From: a virus | Virus record (IMG/VR): IMGVR_UViG_3300032291_003679 | Location: 62,001 to 126,000 of that record | Length of the DNA: 64,000 nt | Strand: one strand, 5' to 3' | Shown: positions 16,978 to 26,000 of the stretch, in pieces | Numbering within the stretch: position 1 is the first letter of the stretch | Layout: every line of letters starts with the position of its first letter | Notes under the pieces: generated by a model | What the model was told of the DNA's origin: nothing | Seen by the model: the letters and a program-made list of their open reading frames with translations, nothing else | The model's database searches: none | Program-made: the position numbers and the translations under genes

Positions 16978-18342
16978 TCAGGAAGGTGCGCTGTCGAAGT
17001 CCAGCTTCACGAATGCCTCTGGGCGCTTCACGGCGAGAGCAAGGCGCTGCTCGGCGAGAATCACGATGGCATTACGGATGAAGAAGTCCGAGTGCTGTTC
17101 GCTGATACGGATGCTTGCCTGCTCGCGGTCGTACAACTGAGCGCCGGTACCGAAAGCACCAACAAGAGCTGTACCCTCTGTCATGGCAGGAGTGTCAACG
17201 ATTGGCATTCTCCAAACACGTGGCTCGCCACCCATTGCAACCGAAACTGCGATGAGGTATTGACCCTGCTCGTCCTTGGTGAGCTCGATGTCTTCCCAGT
17301 CATTCGGGTGTAGAACTACACCTGATGGCTCGTAGTAAGCAAGGAATGACAACGTTGCTGCACGACGGATTGCGTCAGCCTTGGTGTCTGCGACAGGTGC
17401 TGAAACACCGTCTGACCATGCGTACTCCTGAATGTTCGGTGTCTGAAGAACGCCGAGCAAGTTTTCGCCAACGCCATTTCCGTTAAGGATTTGGTTATCT
17501 TCGAGAAGACGAAGACCGTACATGAGTTCGTTGTCGATGATTGCACGCAACTGTGGCTCATCTGACAAAACGTTGCGGTGAGCTGCTTCCCAGTGAGCGA
17601 GTGTGCGCACTGGAGCCTGCTCGCCAACGAAGGCAAATGAAGACTGTGGCTTGATACCGAATGCTGTGTTGCCGGAGTTACGCTCTGCAACTGACGATGC
17701 ACTGTTTGTGCCATGGCCAGCCTGCAGGGTTGTGAAACCGAGCTGACGGAAGTATTCAATAACTGCAGCGTTTGTTGTGCGTGTTGGGAACAGGTCACGA
17801 ACGCGCTTTGTACGCATTGGAGGTGTCACCATTGGGTCACGCTGAACGTTGCCAAATGAACCAAGACGGCTGTCTGTAACAGCGGTTGTTGGCAATGCTG
17901 AGTACACATCCTTGACATTGAAGCCATTGTGTGAAGTCAACGAAGCAGCAACCTGCCAAGGAGCAGCCATGTTTGCGCCATTGCGGCCACCGTTGAGTGC
18001 CTTGAACTCTGCTGACTCAAGGAACATCTGACCAATGCTCTTGATTTCACGTGATGTAAGTTGGTTCATGTCTGCAGATGCAGCTGCGTATGCGGCAGCA
18101 GCAGATTCGCCTGCAGGCTGTGAACCCCAGCCATCAACTTGGTTCATGGTCTCAAGGTCGCCGAGAAGGCCCTTGATTTCCTTGATGTCGCGCATGTTCT
18201 TATCGAATGCGCTCTTTTGCTCTGGAGTAACGACTACTGTGCCGTTCTCAACTTTGAATGAATCAGCGATGGTCTTATTGTCTGCCATCTTCTGACGTAG
18301 AGCTCCTTGGAGCTCATCTATACGGGCTTTGTCTTCCGACAT
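16978..18342 (-). CDS. Major capsid protein, HK97 fold
   Basis: 454 residues. The first ~70 residues form a coiled, charged delta-like segment (ELQGALRQKMADNKT, then IKEIKGLLGDLETM) followed by a small-residue linker. The rest fits HK97-type capsids: PPMRTKRVRDLFPT, EYFRQLGF, a helical spine beginning LRAIIDNELMYGLRLLEDNQ, NGNGVGENLLGVLQTP, and PSGVVLHPNDWEDIEL. Family members usually lose the delta domain to the prohead protease; the probable cut lies near 100, but no LSSG occurs here. A strong ribosome-binding site (GAGGAGAAAAG) precedes ATG 18342 and a strong terminator follows. It is the last of the long leftward head block. Confidence 0.93.
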   Translation of the reverse strand: MSEDKARIDELQGALRQKMADNKTIADSFKVENGTVVVTPEQKSAFDKNMRDIKEIKGLLGDLETMNQVDGWGSQPAGESAAAAYAAASADMNQLTSREIKSIGQMFLESAEFKALNGGRNGANMAAPWQVAASLTSHNGFNVKDVYSALPTTAVTDSRLGSFGNVQRDPMVTPPMRTKRVRDLFPTRTTNAAVIEYFRQLGFTTLQAGHGTNSASSVAERNSGNTAFGIKPQSSFAFVGEQAPVRTLAHWEAAHRNVLSDEPQLRAIIDNELMYGLRLLEDNQILNGNGVGENLLGVLQTPNIQEYAWSDGVSAPVADTKADAIRRAATLSFLAYYEPSGVVLHPNDWEDIELTKDEQGQYLIAVSVAMGGEPRVWRMPIVDTPAMTEGTALVGAFGTGAQLYDREQASIRISEQHSDFFIRNAIVILAEQRLALAVKRPEAFVKLDFDSAPS

Positions 18343-18426
18343 TACTTTTCTCCTCTTGAGATTAAGTGGTTGGGTTGTTGGGTTAGCAATGGCTTAGGTC
18401 AGCACCCAGCCCTCGTATAAATAAGA

Positions 18427-18456
18427 ATAATAGATGATTTACACTCTTTAGTGGAA
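18427..18456 (-). promoter_or_regulatory. Possible promoter for the major capsid gene
   Basis: In the 156-base gap before the capsid gene, the minus strand reads TTCCAC (18456-18451), an 18-base spacer, then TATTAT (18432-18427), about 85 bases before the start codon. The match to a sigma-70-type promoter is partial. A dedicated promoter fits the long gap and strong terminator, but the assignment is tentative. Confidence 0.35.
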
Positions 18457-18498
18457 CTAATAGAATTTTGGAATTAAAGTGCGTAAATGGTTGTTGCG

Positions 18499-19164
18499 TT
18501 ATTTCTTGCGAAGTTCTTCGGCTAGTGAAGTTTTTCTTCTAACTGTTTGCTTTGGCTTTTCCCGTAGCACCGTTCTGACAGCTCTTCGTGTCTCTTCTTC
18601 GCGTCGTTTCTGAATGTTTCTACGACCAAGGTCAGTAGAACCAGACCTGTTTGCATAATCAGACATATTCGTGCAAGGCATCCAAACTGTTCTTCCACCC
18701 TTGCTTACGCGTCTACTGATACCGATGCATCCAAGTTGACGTGACCTAAAGCGAGCTGACTCGGGGTCAAGAAAAACATCTGGGTCGTTATCTCTAACAA
18801 ACTCTGGACCTGCACTTTTCCCACTGCAACAGTCAAGAGATTTGCCACTAAAAGAAGGAGACGAAACAAGGCTTCCATCAGCAAGCGTTGCTATCCCTCT
18901 TATTGGGGCTTCTGTGAGATTTTCCCACTCATCGCGCTTGCGTTTCTTATTCTTGCCACGTGTTCTGCCTTTGCCTGATTTGCCATCAGGAACAACAGTT
19001 CTCCATTTGGATGTTTCCGCAATATTGGAGATTCTTTCAAGCTCATCCATGGAGGCACATGGCATCCAGTTGCCGTCTTTATCTTTGTGTGCTCCTGAAC
19101 AACCTATGTCTTTTGCCAAGCGCAGAGCGTCTGCCTTCTTGACAAGTTCTTTCTTATCGGCCAT
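18499..19164 (-). CDS. Head-block protein with two WMPC cysteine repeats
   Basis: 221 residues, basic, function unknown. It carries two copies of one module: DIGCSGAHKDKDGNWMPC (about residues 20-37) and LGCIGISRRVSKGGRTVWMP plus C (about 140-160), each GC-x-G, a spacer, then WMPC. A similar GCxG...MPCS phrase occurs in uncultured phage head clusters. It also has an adjacent cysteine pair (DCCSGKSAG). The Lys/Arg-rich tail suggests nucleic-acid or capsid-interior contact. It overlaps the upstream gene by 11 bases. A minor head or packaged protein is my best guess from position. Confidence 0.7.
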   Translation of the reverse strand: MADKKELVKKADALRLAKDIGCSGAHKDKDGNWMPCASMDELERISNIAETSKWRTVVPDGKSGKGRTRGKNKKRKRDEWENLTEAPIRGIATLADGSLVSSPSFSGKSLDCCSGKSAGPEFVRDNDPDVFLDPESARFRSRQLGCIGISRRVSKGGRTVWMPCTNMSDYANRSGSTDLGRRNIQKRREEETRRAVRTVLREKPKQTVRRKTSLAEELRKK

Positions 19165-19834
19165 TTTTTACATCTTTTCGTGCCTTGTCAATGCGCGACA
19201 AAGTGGTTTTACCTGAGCCATAACTGTCTTCAGTGTTTAAATTGGACAAAAGTCGCGCACGTCGAGAAACTCTTCTTTTTGCTTTTGTTTTTTTCGCAGT
19301 TTTTCTTATAAAACCATCACCAAAAGAATCTCTAAGAATTTCTTCTTCGACGTGACTAAATGAGAACTTTGGATTTTGAACAATTCTCCCAAGAGGTTGG
19401 TCGAATAATACCTTTCCTGTATTTATTCTGTTTAAAAATTCACTTCTTCTGCTCGATGTTTTAAACGCAGCAGCCTTGAAAGCGATTACATTGATTTTGT
19501 CAACAGAATTAGAAAATTTATTTATCAAGATGCTTGAAACGTTTTTCTGATTTGACAATGATTTTTCGTGAAAGAAGCCAGCATAAGCAAAAGATTTTTG
19601 CCTTAGTTTTTTCTCTGAACTTACAGCCTCTTCTTTCCCAGTTTTTTCAAAAAACCCGGTAAACATAAAGCCGTCTGGAATGGTCGTGGATATGTTGTTT
19701 GAGTCAAAGTCAAAATCATTAATAATTGATTTACCAAACTCCGTAATTGACTTAACTTGAATATTTCCATTCTGTTCAGTCGCCATAACATGAGGCATTC
19801 CGCCGAATGCATCTTTTACAAATCCTATTTTCAT
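19154..19834 (-). CDS. Unknown head-block protein, 226 residues
   Basis: Not recognised. The N-terminal 120 residues look globular and beta-rich (MKIGFVKDAFGGMPHVMA, IPDGFMFTGFF). The C-terminal 60 are very basic (RKTAKKTKAKRRVSRRARLL) and probably disordered. Its ATG overlaps the stop of the larger neighbour (ATGA, 19831-19834). Position among capsid genes and the charged tail suggest a virion or DNA-contacting protein; that is inference only. Confidence 0.6.
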   Translation of the reverse strand: MKIGFVKDAFGGMPHVMATEQNGNIQVKSITEFGKSIINDFDFDSNNISTTIPDGFMFTGFFEKTGKEEAVSSEKKLRQKSFAYAGFFHEKSLSNQKNVSSILINKFSNSVDKINVIAFKAAAFKTSSRRSEFLNRINTGKVLFDQPLGRIVQNPKFSFSHVEEEILRDSFGDGFIRKTAKKTKAKRRVSRRARLLSNLNTEDSYGSGKTTLSRIDKARKDVKNGR

Positions 19835-21861
19835 TGAGATGCTCCAGTAATTAGTCTTCTCAGGGTATTTTTTTGGCTTTTTAGCACATTAAGGCGAGAC
19901 TCAAATAACTTCCCAATAATGTTTATATGTATTCTTTCGCCTTCAGACATTCCGTACTGATTCATTGAATCCTTAAAGCTGCTTGGATTAAATTTTCTAG
20001 CCCTGTTTATTAACTGAGAAAGATATCTCATAAAAATAATTCTTTGTTCAGCTTTTAATGCTTGGTAGTAGTCAGAATACGATGGTGTCAATTGAGATGA
20101 GTAAAACTCTTCAATATTCATTTTCATGCGCTTTGTTATCTCAATTTTTGACAAATCAGTCAAACCTGAAGTAGAGTTTTGCCCAAGCACCAAGCGACGA
20201 GCATCAGGCGTGTCGAGCGTGTATATAGATGTCATCGGACGCTCGCGCTGGTCTGTCAAAAAGTCAGAGATAAGCATCGCTGCCACGTCCTGCGGCTCTA
20301 ATTCGTTGAATTTTGCTTCAGGATTAAAGTTGCTTCCAGGAATAGCGGAAGTTACCTCTTGCCGCAAAAACTGTCTTTTGTCTCCAGGTTTTCCTGAAAA
20401 AATGACGTCAGGAGATTCTAGGCCCAGCACCTGTTGAACGTCAGAAGCAAATCTCTCGCCTATGTGCTGGAAGGTCTTTGGCTTTTCGTATAAAAACAAC
20501 TGTTCCGATGGTGTTGCGATAGCGCTTATATTGTTCGCTAGGCGCTGTCTTTGAATCACACCGGACTTAGCAAGCACTTTTGGCATTATCGATGGGTCAA
20601 TAGCGGACATAGGTCCACCATCAACAATAAACTGCACTGCTTCGTCAACACTCTTGATTAGTTTTCTACGTGGACCAAATGTTTCGGTGTTTCGTACCGA
20701 AGACGAGTCTGGCTGAGAAGCCATACGTCCGCCCCATACCTGAGACGCCCAGCTCACTCTTCCCTTGATTATTTCGTTTGGATTTTTTACACCCGTAAAC
20801 TTTTCTGAGTACTTCAGGCCATCGCCTATCTCGTCCGCAACTGCACGAAGCCTCTTTGATGGGTCACGAGAGTTATCTATGGAAGCAACTTGGTTAACAA
20901 CGCGGCCAAGCTTGCGTCTTTCACCTATCTCAAGCTGCCTGGCTTTTTCCAGCGTTATTGAAGAACCTCCTGGAAGTACATAGACAAGCGACTTAACGCC
21001 AGTGTTGGAGAGAAGTCCAAGCTCTTCTCCGCCCATGTCTTTTGGAGAAAGGGCTGACATCAAGAAAGAAGCGCCTTCCATGTCTCGGTTGTCTGGAATT
21101 GCTCTTAAAACCTTGTTAGGTACAACCGGCTCAAGGACGAACCCATCACGACGAATCATTCGACGCACTTTTATTCCAGAACCCTTATTAAATCTCCCCA
21201 TTGAAGATATTTCGTCGTTAACCCTTCCTGAAGCAAGCCGTGGATTAGAGGTTGTTACTTTAGGGATTTGAGGCTCACGTGAAAGGATTATCGAACTGTC
21301 GTATGGTGCTCCAGTTATGTCTCTACCGCGTGTCTGTGGGTCTATTCCAGAAGTTAAGGCCCGCCTTGCTGCCCCAATAGCTGCCCCAAGAGCAGAAGGT
21401 ATACCAAACAATTTTGCTCCACAAGTTGAAAGACGATTATCTGTGAATCTTCCTCCATACTGATACCCCTCTGGGCATCTGTGCGCTCTGTTTTCTCCAG
21501 GACGCGAACCCCCACGTCCTCCGCCAAAACCTGGCGTTACAGTTCTGTAAAAAGCTGAACGTATAGGTGACCGTATTGGACCCATATCGCCCGGAGTTAT
21601 GGTGCTTAAAATACTTCCGCCTATTTGACGTGCTGCATTTGCCTTGAACTGCATTCCGCCATTAGATTCGCTACGCTGAGTCCGTCTCGTATTCCCAAAT
21701 CTTTTCGATAGAGCTTTGTATTCAGTTAGTTCTTGAGACGATGCCTTAACACCACGTATGTAGTCGATGTTTTGTTTTTGGGCAGGATTAAATAAAAGCA
21801 CCCGAGTAACAAGTACTTCACTGTCTCCACAACATCCAGTAAAATCAGCCACAGCACTCAT
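19831..21861 (-). CDS. Large head-block protein with RCPxG cysteine module and one LASGR site
   Basis: 676 residues, function unknown. Near residue 15 it has an adjacent Cys pair (FTGCCGDS). Around 125-145 it has HRCPEGYQYGGRFTD then STCGAKLF, a module closely matching FRCPPGTPAANQFTD...SNC in the 2,391-residue neighbour. RLASGRVNDE near 209 is a near match to the LSSGR linkers of the giant proteins. The C-terminal third is helical (LSQLINRARKF, ESRLNVLKSQK). The start overlaps the preceding gene by 17 bases. I infer a packaged or minor capsid protein cut from a leader at LASG, without a known enzymatic fold. Confidence 0.7.
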   Translation of the reverse strand: MSAVADFTGCCGDSEVLVTRVLLFNPAQKQNIDYIRGVKASSQELTEYKALSKRFGNTRRTQRSESNGGMQFKANAARQIGGSILSTITPGDMGPIRSPIRSAFYRTVTPGFGGGRGGSRPGENRAHRCPEGYQYGGRFTDNRLSTCGAKLFGIPSALGAAIGAARRALTSGIDPQTRGRDITGAPYDSSIILSREPQIPKVTTSNPRLASGRVNDEISSMGRFNKGSGIKVRRMIRRDGFVLEPVVPNKVLRAIPDNRDMEGASFLMSALSPKDMGGEELGLLSNTGVKSLVYVLPGGSSITLEKARQLEIGERRKLGRVVNQVASIDNSRDPSKRLRAVADEIGDGLKYSEKFTGVKNPNEIIKGRVSWASQVWGGRMASQPDSSSVRNTETFGPRRKLIKSVDEAVQFIVDGGPMSAIDPSIMPKVLAKSGVIQRQRLANNISAIATPSEQLFLYEKPKTFQHIGERFASDVQQVLGLESPDVIFSGKPGDKRQFLRQEVTSAIPGSNFNPEAKFNELEPQDVAAMLISDFLTDQRERPMTSIYTLDTPDARRLVLGQNSTSGLTDLSKIEITKRMKMNIEEFYSSQLTPSYSDYYQALKAEQRIIFMRYLSQLINRARKFNPSSFKDSMNQYGMSEGERIHINIIGKLFESRLNVLKSQKNTLRRLITGASQ

Positions 21862-22498
21862 CTTCTATTGATTTTGTGCTGACGTAAACTGAATAGACTT
21901 TCTTTCCATTTTCGTCTTCGCCTTCTACTTGCCAGTTTTCATCGTCCTGAAGAAACTTTGTAAACCCTGGCTCCATTTCGCAAAACTCGCCCAAAACTTT
22001 GATTGCATGAGCTATGTCTGATTCTGTCACCACGAAGTTTTCGTCTGACTTGGTATCCATGTCTGGATATTCATAAAAGAAAACATCTGAGTAAATATCT
22101 TCTACAGACTTACCAGAAGTACGAACTGTATTTTTTGGTTTTTTTCCTCTTAACGACGAAGCAAACTGAGCATCTGTCCAGTTGGTGAGTTTTCTAAACT
22201 TCTTTTTACAATTTTTCATTCCGGGATGATGGCATCCCTCATTTGGCCACAGCCCTGTAGTCTCGTGATGCAACCATGCACAAATGTTGTTAAGAGGGTA
22301 AAGCTCAGGGTGGTTCGCCAAGATAACTCGGCATCGTCTAAAACCGCCAGGCTTTTTCATTATGGGACGCCAGTAACGGAGAAGTCTTTCAAGGTTTCCG
22401 CGGCGAGGTCCGTAGCCGCGCAGGATATCCCCCGTTACGAGTTCCTGAGGCAGTAGGCCGCCTAGCGGGTCTGCCTTTGTAAACTCTTCAGTTGACAT
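21845..22498 (-). CDS. Unknown head-block protein with YWRPIMKKPGG motif
   Basis: 217 residues. The conserved-looking centre reads RYWRPIMKKPGGFRRC, later CAWLHHETTGLWPNEG and CHHPGMKNCKKKF: a run of Cys, His and Trp that could bind metal. I recall similar proteins (YWRPIMKKPGG ... CAWLHHE) in uncultured phages, always unassigned. The acidic C-terminal half ends in DECCG. It overlaps both neighbours (11 and 17 bases), showing tight translational coupling. Confidence 0.65.
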   Translation of the reverse strand: MSTEEFTKADPLGGLLPQELVTGDILRGYGPRRGNLERLLRYWRPIMKKPGGFRRCRVILANHPELYPLNNICAWLHHETTGLWPNEGCHHPGMKNCKKKFRKLTNWTDAQFASSLRGKKPKNTVRTSGKSVEDIYSDVFFYEYPDMDTKSDENFVVTESDIAHAIKVLGEFCEMEPGFTKFLQDDENWQVEGEDENGKKVYSVYVSTKSIEDECCG

Positions 22499-23003
22499 CT
22501 TTTTGCTCCTCTATTTCCCGTAGAAGACTCATTGCTTTCCATGCAAAATCTCGTTCTTCGGCTGTTTTAAACTTGTAAATACTTGTATCCAACTTTACCA
22601 TTCCATCGCAACATGACTTTGTAAGCATTTGCTGTTCAATGTTTTCGGAAATAAATGATTTAACTGCCCTTTTTGTTTTGTCTAGTTTTCTTTTGTTTTT
22701 TCCGAGTGATGAGTTTGTCGGCATTGACTCAAGCATCGAGTCTTTTATCGGCCTTGTTTTAGTTATGAAGGTCTCATACCATGCTCCAGAGGTTGAATCT
22801 TTGGGCGCATCCCATAAAAATCTTTGAAAAGGGGTTGTGCGAAGTTTTCTAAACCCTCTTGTAGTGCTGGATATCTGTATTATGTTGGCCCTGATAGATG
22901 TGCCATCGGGGCGCTCTATTACTGCATCTTTTTCTCCAGGACCAGCCTCAATGTCGTAGTAGACGCGGCTGTCATTGAGTAGACCCACGATTATTGACTT
23001 CAT
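22488..23003 (-). CDS. Unknown head-block protein, 171 residues
   Basis: Not recognised. The N-terminal 60 residues are beta-rich (MKSIIVGLLNDSRVYYDIE, SIRANIIQISS). A basic middle follows (KNKRKLDKTKRAVKSF), then LTKSCCDGMVKLDTSIYKF and a C-terminal helix (ERDFAWKAMSLLREIEEQK). The SCCDG pair echoes dicysteines in four neighbouring proteins. ATG overlaps the giant gene's stop (ATGA, 23000-23003). Confidence 0.6.
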   Translation of the reverse strand: MKSIIVGLLNDSRVYYDIEAGPGEKDAVIERPDGTSIRANIIQISSTTRGFRKLRTTPFQRFLWDAPKDSTSGAWYETFITKTRPIKDSMLESMPTNSSLGKNKRKLDKTKRAVKSFISENIEQQMLTKSCCDGMVKLDTSIYKFKTAEERDFAWKAMSLLREIEEQKDVN

Positions 23004-26000
23004 AGACGACCCCCGTAGGTAGAGGTGATTCTTGGCTTGCTTGACTTTTTCATGTCCTTAAGCATTTCTTTAGCCATTGCGATTATTTCGCTAGATATTG
23101 ATTTTGCAAGAACTGATTCGACAGACTCTCCCTTTCCTGCCGTTTTAGAATGAGAGCGTGGGTCTTCTATGTTAAATCCACGCGGATGAGCAAATTTCAC
23201 GTTATTGAATCCGCGCTCTGAAAAGCTGTTTTTTATTTTTTGAGAAGCTCTATAATTTCTGAGCATCGCCATGCTTTCACTATTCATCATCTGACCGCCA
23301 CCAATAGAGTAGAAGTACTCAATTTCTTCTGGGGAAAATCCAGCGGCGCGCAATCTTTCGGCAATTGTTTTTGTGTTAACGATGTCGCTAATGTCTTCTT
23401 TTTCTGCTTCTTGTTCTATTTTTTTGAAAGGAACGTTTACTTGCTCAATGTCTGCCATGTCGAACCCACCAAGTATCTGGGCTTCAAATGGCTCACGAGA
23501 TGAACCTTCTGGAAGATTGGAATCAAAAGAGTTAGCCAGTTTTCCTTTTTTACCACGAGTAGCGTTGATGTTAGAAAAATCATTATTCAAAGACGCTGAA
23601 AGAAGGTTCATAAAAGCCTCCTGGCGCGTCTTTTCCCCATTTACACCGTCAGCGTTGAGAATGGCATCGGCCACGTCTTCACGATTGCGTGAATTAAGCC
23701 TCACTGGCCTGTGTGCAGTGCTAAGTGAATTTCCTCGACCGTAAGCAACTCGTTCCGAAACTCCCGGGCGAAGAACTATCTCCATGTCCCCAAGAGCGGT
23801 GAGTCCGTCACCCACGACATCTTGGTCGCCAATTTCAAACACAGCATCTGGCCTTAGATTCCCGGAGCCGTCTTTCATAACATCTTTTCGTTTGCTGTCA
23901 ATGTGTGATTTATGAATCAAATACCCGCTCACTGGTAGCTGGTCTGGTGCCACAGAATCCGGTATTCCGATACGCGCAAGGTATTCACGAACATAGTTCT
24001 CTGCAGATAACCCGACAGTGTCTCCGGATGGAGCCATGTCTGACTCCATGTCTCTTGTCTTTAATGTCGCCTGCGAGCGCCTAATCTTCGCCAGTCTTCC
24101 CATGTTGGCTCTTCCGCTAGACAGGGAGTTGCTTCTCTCTATGTCTGCAGCACGAATAATTTCGTCAAGTTGTCGTTCGCGCTCGCTAGAGATAGCGCTT
24201 GTTCTTCTTGTTTCAACCAAGCTTTGACGAACTTTTAGCGTTTGCGAGTATTCTGCATCATTTCTAAGACCAACGGAGCCAAGCTGTATAAAGTCACCTT
24301 CACTGTATTTTTCGTCAATGAGTCTTGGGCCGTTTTCAATTAAAAAAGCTTCGATAGCATCAATTTCTTCATTAGAAATATCTTCAATTCCCTGTGCTCC
24401 TGGAAGTCTCCCTTCTACCCAGTCATTCTCCGCCCCCAGCTTCGCCACCTTGATTCCCCACACATCTTGGAAAACCTTTCCGAGCGTCAGCCCTTCAACA
24501 ATGTCTGTTTGAACTTCATTTATGTTTAGTGGCATTTGAAGTTCTTCTGGCAGCGAGCGATTGGCTACAATCAGCGCCCCCCATCTGTGATGGCCATCAA
24601 GGATGTATCCATCTTTGGTAGCAAGAATTGGCTGCATAAACCACTCTTTGTTCATTTCGTCGAGGAATAGCTTTTTAAACTCTTCTGCTGATACCCCAGG
24701 ATTAGCTTTTCGCACTGCTTCTGCTTTAGCAACTGCAACTTCTTGCATTGTTTGCGCCGTGCCGTCGACCTTGCTTGCAACCAACTGCTGTTGTGATGGG
24801 GCTGCCAGGCCAGGGGCAACCTGCTTGCGCCTTACCGCAGGGCCATTATCGGGGTCTTCAACCTTTATCATCTTATTAAGCCAATTAATAAAAGGTGTTT
24901 CTAAGTTTACTTCGACATCATTCCAGTTTGTATTTGCGTATAGCCACTGTTTTGCTTCATCAGAAAGACTTTCGTACGATTCCTCTCTGTGTTGTGCTGC
25001 TGTCTTTTCGCCAAGCTCATTTCCAATAGAATGTTTTTTTGCTATAAGCTTGTACAGCATTTTTGGCGTATCTTCATCAGAAAGTGGCTCTTTACCTTTT
25101 TGTGCACGCTCTAAATTTTCTTTTGCAATATCTTTATCAAGGTCGTCCGCAAATTCGACTTCTAGTTTTCTGTTTCTTTCAATTTTTCCTAATGGTTCAA
25201 ATTTTCCTGCAGCACGCCCGGCAACAAGGGCGCGGACTGCAGCAGTGTCGTGGCCCTTTGTTCTTCCGTTTGTTTGAGGCATTTTTTCTCTGTCGATGCC
25301 TATATGTCCAGAACACATAAGATTTTTTGTTGGGTCATAAAGGGCGCACAGGTCTGCTTGGTAGCTCCCCACGTAATCTTTTTCCATTTTTTTGATAGTT
25401 GCAGGGTCGTCAAAATCAAAATCTCTATTTTCATTCATGTATTTTGATTTGTATTGCTCCCACTTCCAGTGGCCATTTTTTATATGGTCTTTAGCAATGT
25501 TTTTTACTTCATCTTCAAAAACTTTTTGTGCCTGTTCCGTTAGGCGAATGTCTTGCTCTTTTACTTCAACGTGATGACCAAGCATCATCATTGCAATAGC
25601 TGTTGGAACATCGTCTACTTCGTAAAGGTTTGGGTGTTTTTCACTTATTGAGAGTCGTGCTGACCGCCGCGCCAACCCGCCAAACATTTGGTTAATCTCG
25701 TCCTGGGTCATGTCGTCTATGTTTTTCCCATCTTCAATAACTTTATTGAAGATGTCTAACGCTTTTGTGGCGACTTCTTTTTCCTGGTTTCTACGAATTT
25801 TCAAGTTTTCTTGAGAATCTATAATTCTCCCCGAAGAAAGAGACCGCGATGCTCTTTGTTGGGGTGAAATGGAAGCCAATCTTTCCGCGCGACGTGATGT
25901 TCTTAGGTCTTCATCAGATGCGCTAGAAAAAGGGGAACGTATTCCAGCCCCAGATGAAAGACGCTCTATATCTTCATCTGTTGCTCTTACTCTGACTCTT